Part shown: piece by piece, positions 27,560 through 35,957 of the stretch | How the letters are laid out: each line of letters starts with the position of its first letter | How positions within the stretch are numbered: the stretch's first letter is position 1 | Source: Candidatus Eisenbacteria bacterium | GTDB taxonomy: Bacteria; Eisenbacteria; RBG-16-71-46; JAFGJU01 | NCBI GenBank assembly: GCA_026388185.1 | Contig: JAPLKG010000010.1 | Coordinates: 62,001-126,000 of the forward strand | DNA: 64,000 nucleotides | Reading direction: 5' to 3' | Translations under genes and position numbers: made by a program | The notes under the pieces: model-generated | Database searches by the model: none | What the model was told of the DNA's origin: nothing | The model's input: only the letters and a program-made list of their open reading frames with translations

Positions 27560-28918
27560 ATGAGAATCGGACGTATGTCTGTGAGTCACCGATCAGCGAT
27601 GATGGCTGTAATGGCCCCGCTTATTGCTTTGACGGTTGCTGGCTGCGCTGCCACGGCGTCGGTTCCCCAACGCTCTCTCTGCCGAGTATCGGAGTCCACG
27701 TCCTCAGCATCCTCCGATTCTACGTTGCCGTCTTCCGGATCTCACTCGGCGCCAACCCTCAACTCCGCCTCGTCAATGCCTGACTCCACATCGCCCACGC
27801 CCGGCTCCTCTTTGCCCGTCGGAAGCGTGTCGCCCGGGGAGACAATTCCTTTCATCAATGGAGTGGACGCCTCCTTTCTACAGCAGATAGAGGAACACGG
27901 AGGCAAGTACTATGAGAACGGAGTGCCAAAGGATGCGTTACAGATATTCAGGGATCACGGTATCAACTACGTGCGCCTGCGCGTCTGGAATCGACCTTCC
28001 TCCGGTTACAACGACCTTGCGCACACTCTGGCCATGGCGAGACGTGTGAAGTCTCTCGGCATGGGGCTGTTGATAGATTTCCATTACTCCGACACGTGGG
28101 CGGATCCCGGACACCAGACTAAGCCCGCCGCCTGGGCCGGCCTGCCGTTTAACGAGCTCGAGAAAGCCGTGCACGACTACACGTGCGAAGTTGTGACTGC
28201 GCTCGGGAATCAGAATACGCTGCCCGAAATCGTTCAGATCGGGAACGAGATCACTTCCGGAATTTTGTGGAACGACGGAAGGGTAGGGAAGGGTTACGAA
28301 GATAACTGGCCACGTTTCGCAGCGTTGCTCAAGGCGGCCGCGGGCGGCGTGAAAGATGCGCTTCGCGCTGAGACTACCGGCACAAGCGTGCCTTCTGCCG
28401 GCGCTCACACCGCAGTCATGCTGCACATAGACGCCGGGGGCAACAACGCGACGTGCCGATGGTTCTTCGACAAGGTGATGGAGCAAGAGGTTCCCTTTGA
28501 CCTGATCGGCCTTTCTTACTATCCGTGGTGGCACGGAAGTCTGACCGATTTGCAAGACAACGTGAACGATCTTGCCTCACGCTATCGAAGGCGGATTGTG
28601 GTCGTGGAAACGGCCTATCCGTGGACACTGGGCTGGTATGACGGCACACACAACCTGGTAGGCCGGGAAGAACAGTTGCTGCCCGACTACCCTGCAACAG
28701 TTGAAGGACAGCGAGAGTTTCTGAAGAGAGAGAAGGGCGTCATTGAGAGCATTCCTTACTCGAGAGGCGCGGGCATGTTCTACTGGGCGCCGGAATACAT
28801 TTCGGTGCCGGGCCTCGAGTCTGCCTGGGAAAATGTGACGTTGTTCGATTTTCAGGGCAGGGCATTGAGCTCGCTGGACGCTCTTTCCGAAGACTTCGCG
28901 CGTCCCGCCGCCAGATGA
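27560..28918 (+). CDS. GH53 arabinogalactan endo-beta-1,4-galactanase, lipoprotein
   Basis: From ATG 27560 the protein is 452 residues with a lipoprotein signal ending in LTVAGC. A Ser/Thr/Pro-rich linker (~60 residues) leads to a GH53 TIM barrel. Family features: FINGVDASFLQQIEE with GGKYYENG at the start of the barrel, YVRLRVWN, DFHYSDTWADPG, the acid/base Glu in QIGNEITSGILW and the nucleophile Glu in VVVETAYPWT. The enzyme cuts beta-1,4-galactan chains of pectin. Lipid anchoring and linker suggest it faces the periplasm or cell surface. Upstream in-frame starts (27452, 27512, 27524) would place the signal peptide internally. Confidence 0.88.
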   Translation: MRIGRMSVSHRSAMMAVMAPLIALTVAGCAATASVPQRSLCRVSESTSSASSDSTLPSSGSHSAPTLNSASSMPDSTSPTPGSSLPVGSVSPGETIPFINGVDASFLQQIEEHGGKYYENGVPKDALQIFRDHGINYVRLRVWNRPSSGYNDLAHTLAMARRVKSLGMGLLIDFHYSDTWADPGHQTKPAAWAGLPFNELEKAVHDYTCEVVTALGNQNTLPEIVQIGNEITSGILWNDGRVGKGYEDNWPRFAALLKAAAGGVKDALRAETTGTSVPSAGAHTAVMLHIDAGGNNATCRWFFDKVMEQEVPFDLIGLSYYPWWHGSLTDLQDNVNDLASRYRRRIVVVETAYPWTLGWYDGTHNLVGREEQLLPDYPATVEGQREFLKREKGVIESIPYSRGAGMFYWAPEYISVPGLESAWENVTLFDFQGRALSSLDALSEDFARPAAR

Positions 28919-28942
28919 CGGCGCGGGATTGTCCTCGAGGAT

Positions 28943-29374
28943 TCACTTACCCCGGGGCTTCACGCTGGTCTCAAGTTTCCAATCGGGATCGGCGTATTCG
29001 TCCCTCTGCTTTATCAGAAGCCACTCGTTTCCTTTGCCGCGACCCTTCAGTTGTACCAGCGCGAACCCTCCTCTGAGCTTTCTTCCTGCCAAAGAGAAAC
29101 CAATCATGTCTTTTCTCTGTTCAAGTAGCTTGTAGTCTCCAGAGTCCCATATGACCACCCGGCCTGCTCCGTACGCGCCCTCCGGTATTGTGCCTTCAAA
29201 GTCGATGTACGCCAGAGTGTGATCCTCGACTTGAATGGCCAGCCGCTTCTCTGAGGGATTCATCGACGGTCCCTTGGGAATGGCCCACGACCGAAGGACT
29301 CCGCCCATTTCAAGACGGAAGTCGAAGTGAAGACGGGAGGAATGGTGTTCGTGGACTACGAAACGGAGACTCAT
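28943..29374 (-). CDS. Stand-alone LigD-type 3'-phosphoesterase domain
   Basis: A 143-residue protein matching the N-terminal phosphoesterase domain of bacterial NHEJ ligase LigD. It has RFVVHEHHSSRLHFDFRL, SWAIPKGPS, EGTIPEGAYGAGRVVIWD and a C-terminal G-N-E-W-L-L-I-K-Q-R-D. The conserved His, Asp and Glu/Arg positions of the metal-dependent 3'-phosphoesterase are present. It trims 3'-phosphate and ribonucleotide ends. No ligase, polymerase or Ku gene is nearby. The ATG at 29374 is the first start. It converges on the galactanase gene with 24 bp between stops. Confidence 0.88.
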   Translation of the reverse strand: MSLRFVVHEHHSSRLHFDFRLEMGGVLRSWAIPKGPSMNPSEKRLAIQVEDHTLAYIDFEGTIPEGAYGAGRVVIWDSGDYKLLEQRKDMIGFSLAGRKLRGGFALVQLKGRGKGNEWLLIKQRDEYADPDWKLETSVKPRGK

Positions 29375-29426
29375 GTTCGCTCCTAACGGAATGATCCGGG
29401 GCTTGCACAGTTTTCCCGGCCCTCGT

Positions 29427-30896
29427 CTACCAGACTTTCTTTCCAGTAGCCCTGTCGACCGCGACGAGACTTACCGTGTAGTTGTACAGCGCACGGAGGT
29501 AATTCAGCCTTGCCTGCGTGAGCGTGGTCTGGGTATCGAGCAGGTCAAGATTGGTGACTACTCCGGCTTCATACTTGATCTTGGCCATGGAGACCGCTTC
29601 CTCGGACTGCCTGACCTGCACCTCTGCGTTATCGATTTTCTCGAGGCCGGCCTTTGCGCCGGCCGTTGCCTGCTGCACGTCGGCTATGATCTGCCGCTCG
29701 AGATCCTCCGTGCGCGCTCTGGTCGAACGAAGATTCGCCTCAGCTTCGTTCCTCTGATGTCGAGTTCGATTGCCGTTGAATATCGGGAACTGTAGTTGTG
29801 CGCCCGCCGAGAAATTAGCCTTTGCCGTGTTCAGTTCGGCGAAATAGCCGTTCTTGAAACCGGATGTGAGGCTCAACGCAAGCGACGGTTTGTCGCCGAG
29901 AGAGGAGAGGCGGACCTGCAGAGAAGCGCTGTTCTCTGCGTCCCTCGACGTGATCATCTCCGGTCGTTGCTGCAAAGCCGCTCGCGAGAGGGAATCCGAA
30001 GCCAACGACAAAGTGACGCGGTCGAAATCGCCTTTCAGTCGCACCGGTTGGTCGGGAGGCAGACCAGTCAATTGTCTGAGCAGTATCTCTTGACTCTCGA
30101 GAGTATTGGCCGCGTCGATTCTTTCGTTTCTGACCGCGGCGATCCTTACCTGGGTGGTCAGCACGTCGAAGTCCGTGGCAGTGCCGGCTCTGACTTTGCT
30201 TCTGCTGACATCGAGATGTTGATCGAGGGCCTCAAGCTCCTCGTCCAAGACGGCAACGCTTCGTCTCAAAATAAGGATTGAGTTGAACGCGGCAATAGTC
30301 CTGTATGCGAGATTGGATTTGACCTGTTCAACGTAATCACTGGCGACCTGCCGTCCGGACTGAGCCAGTTTGACGGACGTCGTGTTCCTGCCGAAGTCGT
30401 AGAGAGTCTCTCGAAGTCCCAAATGAACGTCGTAATTGTTTTCGGGAGCCAGTTTAATGGGCTCCTGATAAGGGAGTTCCATCGTGGACACCGGGCCGAT
30501 GCGAGTGTAGGCCCCGTAGAGCGATAGGTCCGGATAACTTGAGCTGCGGCTCGATCTGACCCGTGCTTCGGCCGCGGCGACTCCCTCCCGCGCCTGTGCG
30601 AGGGCGGGGTGAGTCGACATCGTCAGACTGACGGCTTGTTCCAGTGTAAGAGAATCTGGAATCGACGTCTGCCCCGAAGACAGCCCGGGCACGGACGCCG
30701 AGCAAGAAGTCGACGCCGAAGCCGACACCGACATGGAAGCCGAAGGAGCAGCAGCAGCGGAAAAAGCCATTAGCACAGAACCGATCGCAACGAGAAGATT
30801 GTTGAAGATCATGTTACACCGAAGCCCAGCCACGCTCGAAGGACGGCCGGAGGAGATCACAGTGAAAGGAGTATTGAATCTCATTTTGTACCCCAT
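29427..30896 (-). CDS. TolC-like outer membrane efflux protein
   Basis: A 489-residue protein (from the upstream start) of the TolC/OEP family: signal peptide, then a Ser/Ala-rich stretch, then SLTLEQAVSLTMSTHPALAQAREG, the classic start of the first OEP repeat. A second repeat starts near LSRAALQQRPEMITSRDAEN. Long coiled-coil helices are seen throughout. ATG 30896 has GAGGG upstream and overlaps the transporter gene by 16 nt. ATG 30812 starts directly at the signal peptide (MIFNNLLVAIG) and is an alternative. It is last in an operon with the HlyD-like and DHA2 transporter genes and would form the outer membrane exit. Confidence 0.88.
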   Translation of the reverse strand: MGYKMRFNTPFTVISSGRPSSVAGLRCNMIFNNLLVAIGSVLMAFSAAAAPSASMSVSASASTSCSASVPGLSSGQTSIPDSLTLEQAVSLTMSTHPALAQAREGVAAAEARVRSSRSSSYPDLSLYGAYTRIGPVSTMELPYQEPIKLAPENNYDVHLGLRETLYDFGRNTTSVKLAQSGRQVASDYVEQVKSNLAYRTIAAFNSILILRRSVAVLDEELEALDQHLDVSRSKVRAGTATDFDVLTTQVRIAAVRNERIDAANTLESQEILLRQLTGLPPDQPVRLKGDFDRVTLSLASDSLSRAALQQRPEMITSRDAENSASLQVRLSSLGDKPSLALSLTSGFKNGYFAELNTAKANFSAGAQLQFPIFNGNRTRHQRNEAEANLRSTRARTEDLERQIIADVQQATAGAKAGLEKIDNAEVQVRQSEEAVSMAKIKYEAGVVTNLDLLDTQTTLTQARLNYLRALYNYTVSLVAVDRATGKKVW

Positions 30897-32506
30897 GCTT
30901 GCCCTCTCTGTGCCCTTCTGGACTTGTGCGTCCTCAGGAAGAAGACGGGCACAACACTGATCAAGACGATGACTGCGGCAATAAGAAAGACGTCATCCAC
31001 GGCGCTGATGAAAGACTGGTTGGCGACAAATGACGCGATTTGCGCCTTGGCCTTGATCGCGGCCGCGCTCGCCGTCCCACCAGTCTTGGTCACGGCAAAG
31101 TGTTGGAGCCTCATCATCGTCTGTTGAAGACTGTCGGAAGACGTGTTTATTTGTTCTCCGTACGTGGTGGAATGGAAAATCGTCCTTCGCGTCAGAATGG
31201 TCCCGAATACTGCGACTCCGAAACTTCCTCCCAGTTGGCGAATCACATTGAGCAACCCGGAGGCCTGCGCCATCTTGCGATTCGGGATCTCGGAGATGGA
31301 AATGGTCGTCAGGGGAGTGAACAGTATGCCCATGGCGATTCCTCTCAAGTAAAGCGGGAGCATGATGTCTCCCTTTTCCGAGAGGTAGGAAAGAAAGCCG
31401 AATTGATAAAACGTGTAGGCCATGAGAAGAAGACCCAGGATGAGGGGAATCTTGGGGTTATACCGGTCGGAGAAAAAACCGGCGAGTGGCGACACCAGTC
31501 CCTGCAGGAATCCGACCGGCAAGAACACGAGTCCCGCCTGTAAAGGGGTGTACCCGAGCGAATTCTGCAGAAATATCGGTAAGAGGAAAGTGCTCCCGAA
31601 CATTCCCAACCCAAACATGAATACGACCACGTTGCTGACGGCAAAATTGAAATTCTTGAACAGACCCAGTTCGATCAGCGGGTGCTCCACGGTCAATTCC
31701 GTGGTCAAGAATATCAGGAGGCCGACGGCGGCGACCGCAAAGCAAGTGAGAATGTAGTCGGAGGTCCACCCCCCAGTGTTCCAAGAGGAATTCCCGTTGG
31801 CCAGAGCGAGAAGCAGCGCGGTGAGAAAAGTCGAGAGAGAAATGAAGCCCACGAGATCGAACGACCGCGAAGTCTCGGATTTGAACTCGCGCAGAATCAC
31901 GAGAAGGGCGATCAGGCCAAAAATTCCGATGGGGATATTCACGTCGAATATGGTGTGCCAGGAGAAATGATCGATCAGGTATCCGCCGACAGTCGGCCCG
32001 AGTGAAACGGAAGCCGATGCCGCTATGGACCAGAACCCCAGGGCGATTCCCCTCTTTTCGGGAGGGAATTCCCGGGTCACGATCGCCATCCCGACAGGCA
32101 TCAACACGCCCGCTCCGGCCCCCTGCACGACTCGGAACGCTATGAGGGCGTTCAGACTCCAGGCGATGCTGCAGAGGAACGATCCCAGTGTAAAGAGAGA
32201 CAATCCCAGAATGAGAACCAACTTGTAGCCGAGGTGATCTGCAAGCCAACCTGAAGAGGGCAGCATGACGCCGAATACCAGCAGGTACGCCGTCAGGACC
32301 CACTCCACCTTGTCCACGGAGACGCCGAAGGTGGACATCAAGTTGGAGAGTGCGACGTTGACTATTGTGGCATCCAAGACCGCCATGAATGTGGCGATCA
32401 TGACTCCCGCCAGGACCAGCCAACGGTAAGTCGGATTGTCCGGCCTGAGGTAAGGGTATTCTTCGAGGAGTCTCTTACGAAACTGTGACCAGGCTGCAAT
32501 TCTCAT
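30881..32506 (-). CDS. DHA2-family MFS drug transporter (EmrB/QacA type)
   Basis: A 541-residue transporter with about 14 membrane helices. Motif A-like GWLADHLGYKL lies after helix 2 and VNVALSNLMSTF with the D1 motif LDATIVNVAL in helix 1. A motif C-like SLGPTVGGYLID is in helix 5. These place it in the 14-helix drug:H+ antiporter family. It lies between the membrane fusion protein (22 nt upstream) and the TolC-like gene (overlap 16 nt), so the set is a full tripartite pump. Substrates are unknown. The ATG at 32506 is the first start. Confidence 0.92.
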   Translation of the reverse strand: MRIAAWSQFRKRLLEEYPYLRPDNPTYRWLVLAGVMIATFMAVLDATIVNVALSNLMSTFGVSVDKVEWVLTAYLLVFGVMLPSSGWLADHLGYKLVLILGLSLFTLGSFLCSIAWSLNALIAFRVVQGAGAGVLMPVGMAIVTREFPPEKRGIALGFWSIAASASVSLGPTVGGYLIDHFSWHTIFDVNIPIGIFGLIALLVILREFKSETSRSFDLVGFISLSTFLTALLLALANGNSSWNTGGWTSDYILTCFAVAAVGLLIFLTTELTVEHPLIELGLFKNFNFAVSNVVVFMFGLGMFGSTFLLPIFLQNSLGYTPLQAGLVFLPVGFLQGLVSPLAGFFSDRYNPKIPLILGLLLMAYTFYQFGFLSYLSEKGDIMLPLYLRGIAMGILFTPLTTISISEIPNRKMAQASGLLNVIRQLGGSFGVAVFGTILTRRTIFHSTTYGEQINTSSDSLQQTMMRLQHFAVTKTGGTASAAAIKAKAQIASFVANQSFISAVDDVFLIAAVIVLISVVPVFFLRTHKSRRAQRGQAWGTK

Positions 32507-32528
32507 GGATCATTCAGATTTGACCGGG

Positions 32529-33581
32529 TCATTTTGGAATGACGCGGATCTTGACTTCCACCGACATCCCGGGCAAAAGGGAAATCCGGTTCGGATTCTT
32601 TCCGTGGTTCGGACTTTCTATCGATATCTTCACGGGTACTCGCTGCGTGACCTTCGTAAAATTCCCGGACGCGTTGTTAGGAGGAATCAGCGAGAATTCT
32701 GAGGCGGCGGCCGCTCCGATCAGAAGAACTCTGCCCGTAAGCTCTCGGTCGGGATACGCATCCACGGATATCCGGACCGGGTCATTGAGATGGATCGATG
32801 CAAGCTTGGTCTCCTCAAAATTGGCCGTGATCCAGATGTTGTTCAAGTCATATATGGTGAAAATCGGTTGGCCCGGCTGCGCGATATCACCCGGCATCAC
32901 CCATTTCCTGGCCACGAGGCCCGATGCGGGTGCCACGATACTCGTATTCTTCAGTTGCGTCTCGACTATCCCCAACTGTGCTCTCGAGTTGTTGACCTGA
33001 CTCAGTGCAACCTTGTACTGGGCTTCGGCCATCTCCAGTGCCTGCCGTGCGTGATCGTATTGCTCACTCGTGATTATGCCGTCTCTATTCTGCATTGAAG
33101 CCCGCTCAAAATCGCTCCTCGCGCGGTCGAGACCTATCTTGGCAACGGAGACGCTTTGCAGGGTTAATTCGAGGCCGGCCTTTGATTGAGTCTCCTGGGC
33201 TTTGAGGTCGGTGTCGCCGAGCTGGACCAGCAATTGACCTTCTTCGACAGCGTCCCCTTCGTTTACCGTCAGCTGAGTGACGCGACCCAGGATTTTCGAG
33301 CTTACCGTGACCGGGTCTCCGTCTATGTAGGCGTTGTTGGTCGAAGCGTAGCCGCTCAAGTATAGACGCCAGTACAACGCGACGGCTACGGAAGCGAGAA
33401 TCAGAATGAGCAGCGGGATGACAAAGCGTTTCTTTCTTACGAAGGCCCTCTGCGCCGGGCCGTCCTGATGCGCGAAACCAACTCGCTGCGCCGAATCACG
33501 TTCCGGCTCGGAATTGCTCTCTGTGTGCTTCTGATTCTCAGTCATGGCCATTTCGTTCCTTCGGTTCCAACGGTTCTTCAT
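32529..33581 (-). CDS. HlyD/EmrA-type membrane fusion protein
   Basis: A 350-residue periplasmic adaptor. After a basic N-terminus (KKRFVIPLLILILASVAVALY, single membrane anchor) it has the barrel-sandwich motif NAYIDGDPVTVSSKILGRV, a coiled-coil hairpin (about 110-190) and PASGLVARKWVMPGD closing the lipoyl half. A beta-barrel with IYDLNNIWITANFEETKL follows. It bridges the DHA2 pump and the outer membrane channel encoded downstream. The start may be any of three Met codons at 33581, 33551 or 33545. Confidence 0.92.
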   Translation of the reverse strand: MKNRWNRRNEMAMTENQKHTESNSEPERDSAQRVGFAHQDGPAQRAFVRKKRFVIPLLILILASVAVALYWRLYLSGYASTNNAYIDGDPVTVSSKILGRVTQLTVNEGDAVEEGQLLVQLGDTDLKAQETQSKAGLELTLQSVSVAKIGLDRARSDFERASMQNRDGIITSEQYDHARQALEMAEAQYKVALSQVNNSRAQLGIVETQLKNTSIVAPASGLVARKWVMPGDIAQPGQPIFTIYDLNNIWITANFEETKLASIHLNDPVRISVDAYPDRELTGRVLLIGAAAASEFSLIPPNNASGNFTKVTQRVPVKISIESPNHGKNPNRISLLPGMSVEVKIRVIPK

Positions 33582-33741
33582 CTCGATTCACGAAGAGCAA
33601 CTGATGACGTGAATTCTACTGTGCGGCGGGTATCAATGCAAGGCAGGGTTGGCGGAAAATCATCAGAGGCAGGAATGGCCGGCTTGTGATAATGTTATGG
33701 GTGTGTTCGGAGTACTTGCCAATCTTGAGGGAGGCTTCACA

Positions 33742-34584
33742 GTGCGCCGCCGAGCAACAGCATTCATTTTCGCGTTTCTCCTCACTCCATACGCGCTTTC
33801 CACCTCCTGCTCGCATTCTTGCACGCCCGTAATCTCGTCGAGCCCAGACGACACCAGCTTTTCGGACACCACGGTGACCATTTACACCTACAAGGTCGTT
33901 AACGTGTATCTTCACGATAGAAATGCGCTCACCGAGGGGCTCGTTTTCGAAGACGGTTTCCTGTATGAGGGAACGGGCGGTTACGGAGGCTCGTCGATAA
34001 GAAAGGTGGAGCTCGAGACCGGCGAAGTACTCCAGAAGCACGTGTTACCTTCCACGTATTTTGGCGAAGGGATCGCGATTCACGGAGACAGGATTATTGA
34101 ACTGACATATAAGTCGTGCGTAGGCTTTATCTACGACAAGGTAAGCTTCGATTCGCTTGGCACGTTTCAGTACCCGACCCAGGGTTGGGGCATTACGTAC
34201 GACGGGGCTCGTCTAATCATGAGCGATGGAACGTCGATGCTGCGCTTCTGGGACCCAATCACTCTCGAACAGGTCGATTCCATCGAAGTCCACGACGACA
34301 CCCTTGCCGTGACCCAATTGAACGAGCTTGAATGTGTGGAGGGCAAGATATACGCGAACGTCTGGAAATCGGAACGGGTCGCGATCATCTCTCCAGCGAC
34401 GGGTCGAGTGGAAGGCTGGATAGAGCTGGGAGGACTGTTGACTGACGACGACAAGATTTACCCGGTCGACGTTCTGAACGGCATCGCTTACGACAAGGAC
34501 AAGAAAAGGCTCTTTGTCACGGGCAAGCTTTGGCCCAAGCTCTTCGAAATCGAGATTGAGCCCAAGGCCGGAGCGTCTCCGTGA
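33742..34584 (+). CDS. Glutaminyl-peptide cyclotransferase-like protein (plant-type QC)
   Basis: From GTG 33742 the protein is 280 residues. It begins with a hydrophobic export signal (RRRATAFIFAFLLTPYALSTSC, possible weak lipobox). A five-bladed propeller of the plant-type glutaminyl cyclase family follows: NALTEGLVFEDGFLYEGTGGYG, LPSTYFGEGIAIHGDRIIELT, WGITYDGARLIMSDGT, LNELECVEGKIYANVW and LNGIAYDKDKKRLFVTGK. The family converts N-terminal Gln to pyroglutamate. GGGAGG lies 7 nt before the GTG, which decides the start over ATG 33649. It is divergent from the efflux operon. Confidence 0.85.
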   Translation: MRRRATAFIFAFLLTPYALSTSCSHSCTPVISSSPDDTSFSDTTVTIYTYKVVNVYLHDRNALTEGLVFEDGFLYEGTGGYGGSSIRKVELETGEVLQKHVLPSTYFGEGIAIHGDRIIELTYKSCVGFIYDKVSFDSLGTFQYPTQGWGITYDGARLIMSDGTSMLRFWDPITLEQVDSIEVHDDTLAVTQLNELECVEGKIYANVWKSERVAIISPATGRVEGWIELGGLLTDDDKIYPVDVLNGIAYDKDKKRLFVTGKLWPKLFEIEIEPKAGASP

Positions 34585-34734
34585 GTATGCCAGCGCGAGC
34601 CCAAACGAGCCCGACAATGCCGCCGAGAGGTTGGCTCCATTTTTCACTTGACCGGTAATGCGGGCTCGTATTATTTTTGTTTACTGTTTCGAAAATCCAG
34701 TGTGTCGCTCCGAGTTCTGGTGTATTCTCTTGGT

Positions 34735-34959
34735 ATGCGAACCGCGATTTACCTGATCCTTGGCGTCGCTTTTATTGGGATCGGGATCGCTGTCTGGATG
34801 GGGAGCATGTTTCCGGCACTGCCCAAGGCTGGTTATCTACGCCTGATGGTCGGCCTGGTTCTTGTGCTAATGGGTGTTTATCGATGCGGCCTGGCCTTTT
34901 ATCCCGGACCAAGAAATCGTCCGTCGCACCGGTCCGAATCGGATCGCTCGCAGCGTTGA
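34735..34959 (+). CDS. Small two-helix membrane protein, overlaps next gene
   Basis: A 74-residue ORF: MRTAIYLILGVAFIGIGIAV and LRLMVGLVLVLMGVYRCGLAF are two strong membrane segments, followed by a basic hydrophilic tail. It overlaps the PstS-like gene by 76 nt in another frame. There is no strong Shine-Dalgarno. The hydrophobic pattern looks genuine, but no family is recognised. Coupled translation with the PstS-like lipoprotein is possible. Confidence 0.5.
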   Translation: MRTAIYLILGVAFIGIGIAVWMGSMFPALPKAGYLRLMVGLVLVLMGVYRCGLAFYPGPRNRPSHRSESDRSQR

Positions 34960-35855
34960 GTGTCGTTCTGGTCTTCCTTTTCGCGTTTCCACTGACCGCC
35001 GTGGTCGGCTGTGCGAAAAAGGGAAGACAGCAGGCGTCGACGCCTACCACCGGTTCCCTGGCAATCTTTGTGAGCCCCGCCATTGAGTCTGTCATTCAGT
35101 CGGGAGCAGACCAGTTCAATCGCCTCTATCAAGAGGCCAACATAAATGTATATCCCTTGAATTCGCGTGCGATTATCGATTCTTTGATCTACCGGCGGAC
35201 AGACGCCGCCTACTTCGATCGCCCCCTTTCGGAGGCCGAATCGCTGGCCGTAATCAACACGCGTAGGCACATCTATTCCTTCGTGTTGGGCAGCACCGTT
35301 GCAACGTGGATAGTCAATCCACAGAATTCCGCGAGCGTTATCGATTCTCTGCAGGCCATCCAGATTCTGACCGGCCGCGTGACGTCGTGGAAGGCGTTGG
35401 GTGGTCCCGACAGGAAGATCAACATTTATCTTCCGCCGCTGGGGGACGGAGCCTGGAACGTGCTGGAGAGTTTCTTCGGCCCTTCCTTGAGCGAGGTCAA
35501 CGCGTACTACTGGCCGTCTGACAGTCTGGTTCTCGAGCGCGTGGCAGAAGATCCGGATGCTCTGGGTTTTGTCGGCAGGCCGATTTACGACCCCAAGGTG
35601 AAGAAACTCCGTTGGCACGATCCACTCCTGGCAGATCCGGTGGCGGCGAACATTGGTACATTACAGGAAGGCAAATATCCCTTTAGAATACGCCTCTATT
35701 ATTATACAATTGCAGATAGGACGGATTTGGCGTCCGGATTTCTTTCCTTCTTGGCTTCAAATGCCGGTCAGCGCGTCATCGCAGACCAGGGCTTCCTGCC
35801 GGAGATGGTTCCTGCCCGTGTCGTTACGCTTCCGCCCGCTGGAGATCACAAATAG
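34884..35855 (+). CDS. PstS-like phosphate-binding lipoprotein
   Basis: A 323-residue exported binding protein: a signal with lipobox TAVVGC, then a PBP-like domain (GSLAIFVSPAIESVIQSGADQF; DAAYFDRPLSEAESLAV; ILTGRVTSWKALGG; YYYTIADRTDLASGFLSFLAS). The last two blocks match the phosphate ABC transporter binding-protein family, including the ITGKIT-W-like motif. No pstCAB genes follow, so it may be a sensor or partner of another transporter. The frame is open from 34677, but the sequence before ATG 34884 is not protein-like. The ATG lies inside the preceding small membrane ORF. Confidence 0.75.
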   Translation: MRPGLLSRTKKSSVAPVRIGSLAALSVVLVFLFAFPLTAVVGCAKKGRQQASTPTTGSLAIFVSPAIESVIQSGADQFNRLYQEANINVYPLNSRAIIDSLIYRRTDAAYFDRPLSEAESLAVINTRRHIYSFVLGSTVATWIVNPQNSASVIDSLQAIQILTGRVTSWKALGGPDRKINIYLPPLGDGAWNVLESFFGPSLSEVNAYYWPSDSLVLERVAEDPDALGFVGRPIYDPKVKKLRWHDPLLADPVAANIGTLQEGKYPFRIRLYYYTIADRTDLASGFLSFLASNAGQRVIADQGFLPEMVPARVVTLPPAGDHK

Positions 35856-35957
35856 ATGTCGTCGGTCAATTAACGGAGAATGATGACAGCAAGACATGTT
35901 GCCAAGCATTATGCAAAACCTGTTGCGGACCAATTGCACAACATGTAAAATAGGATC

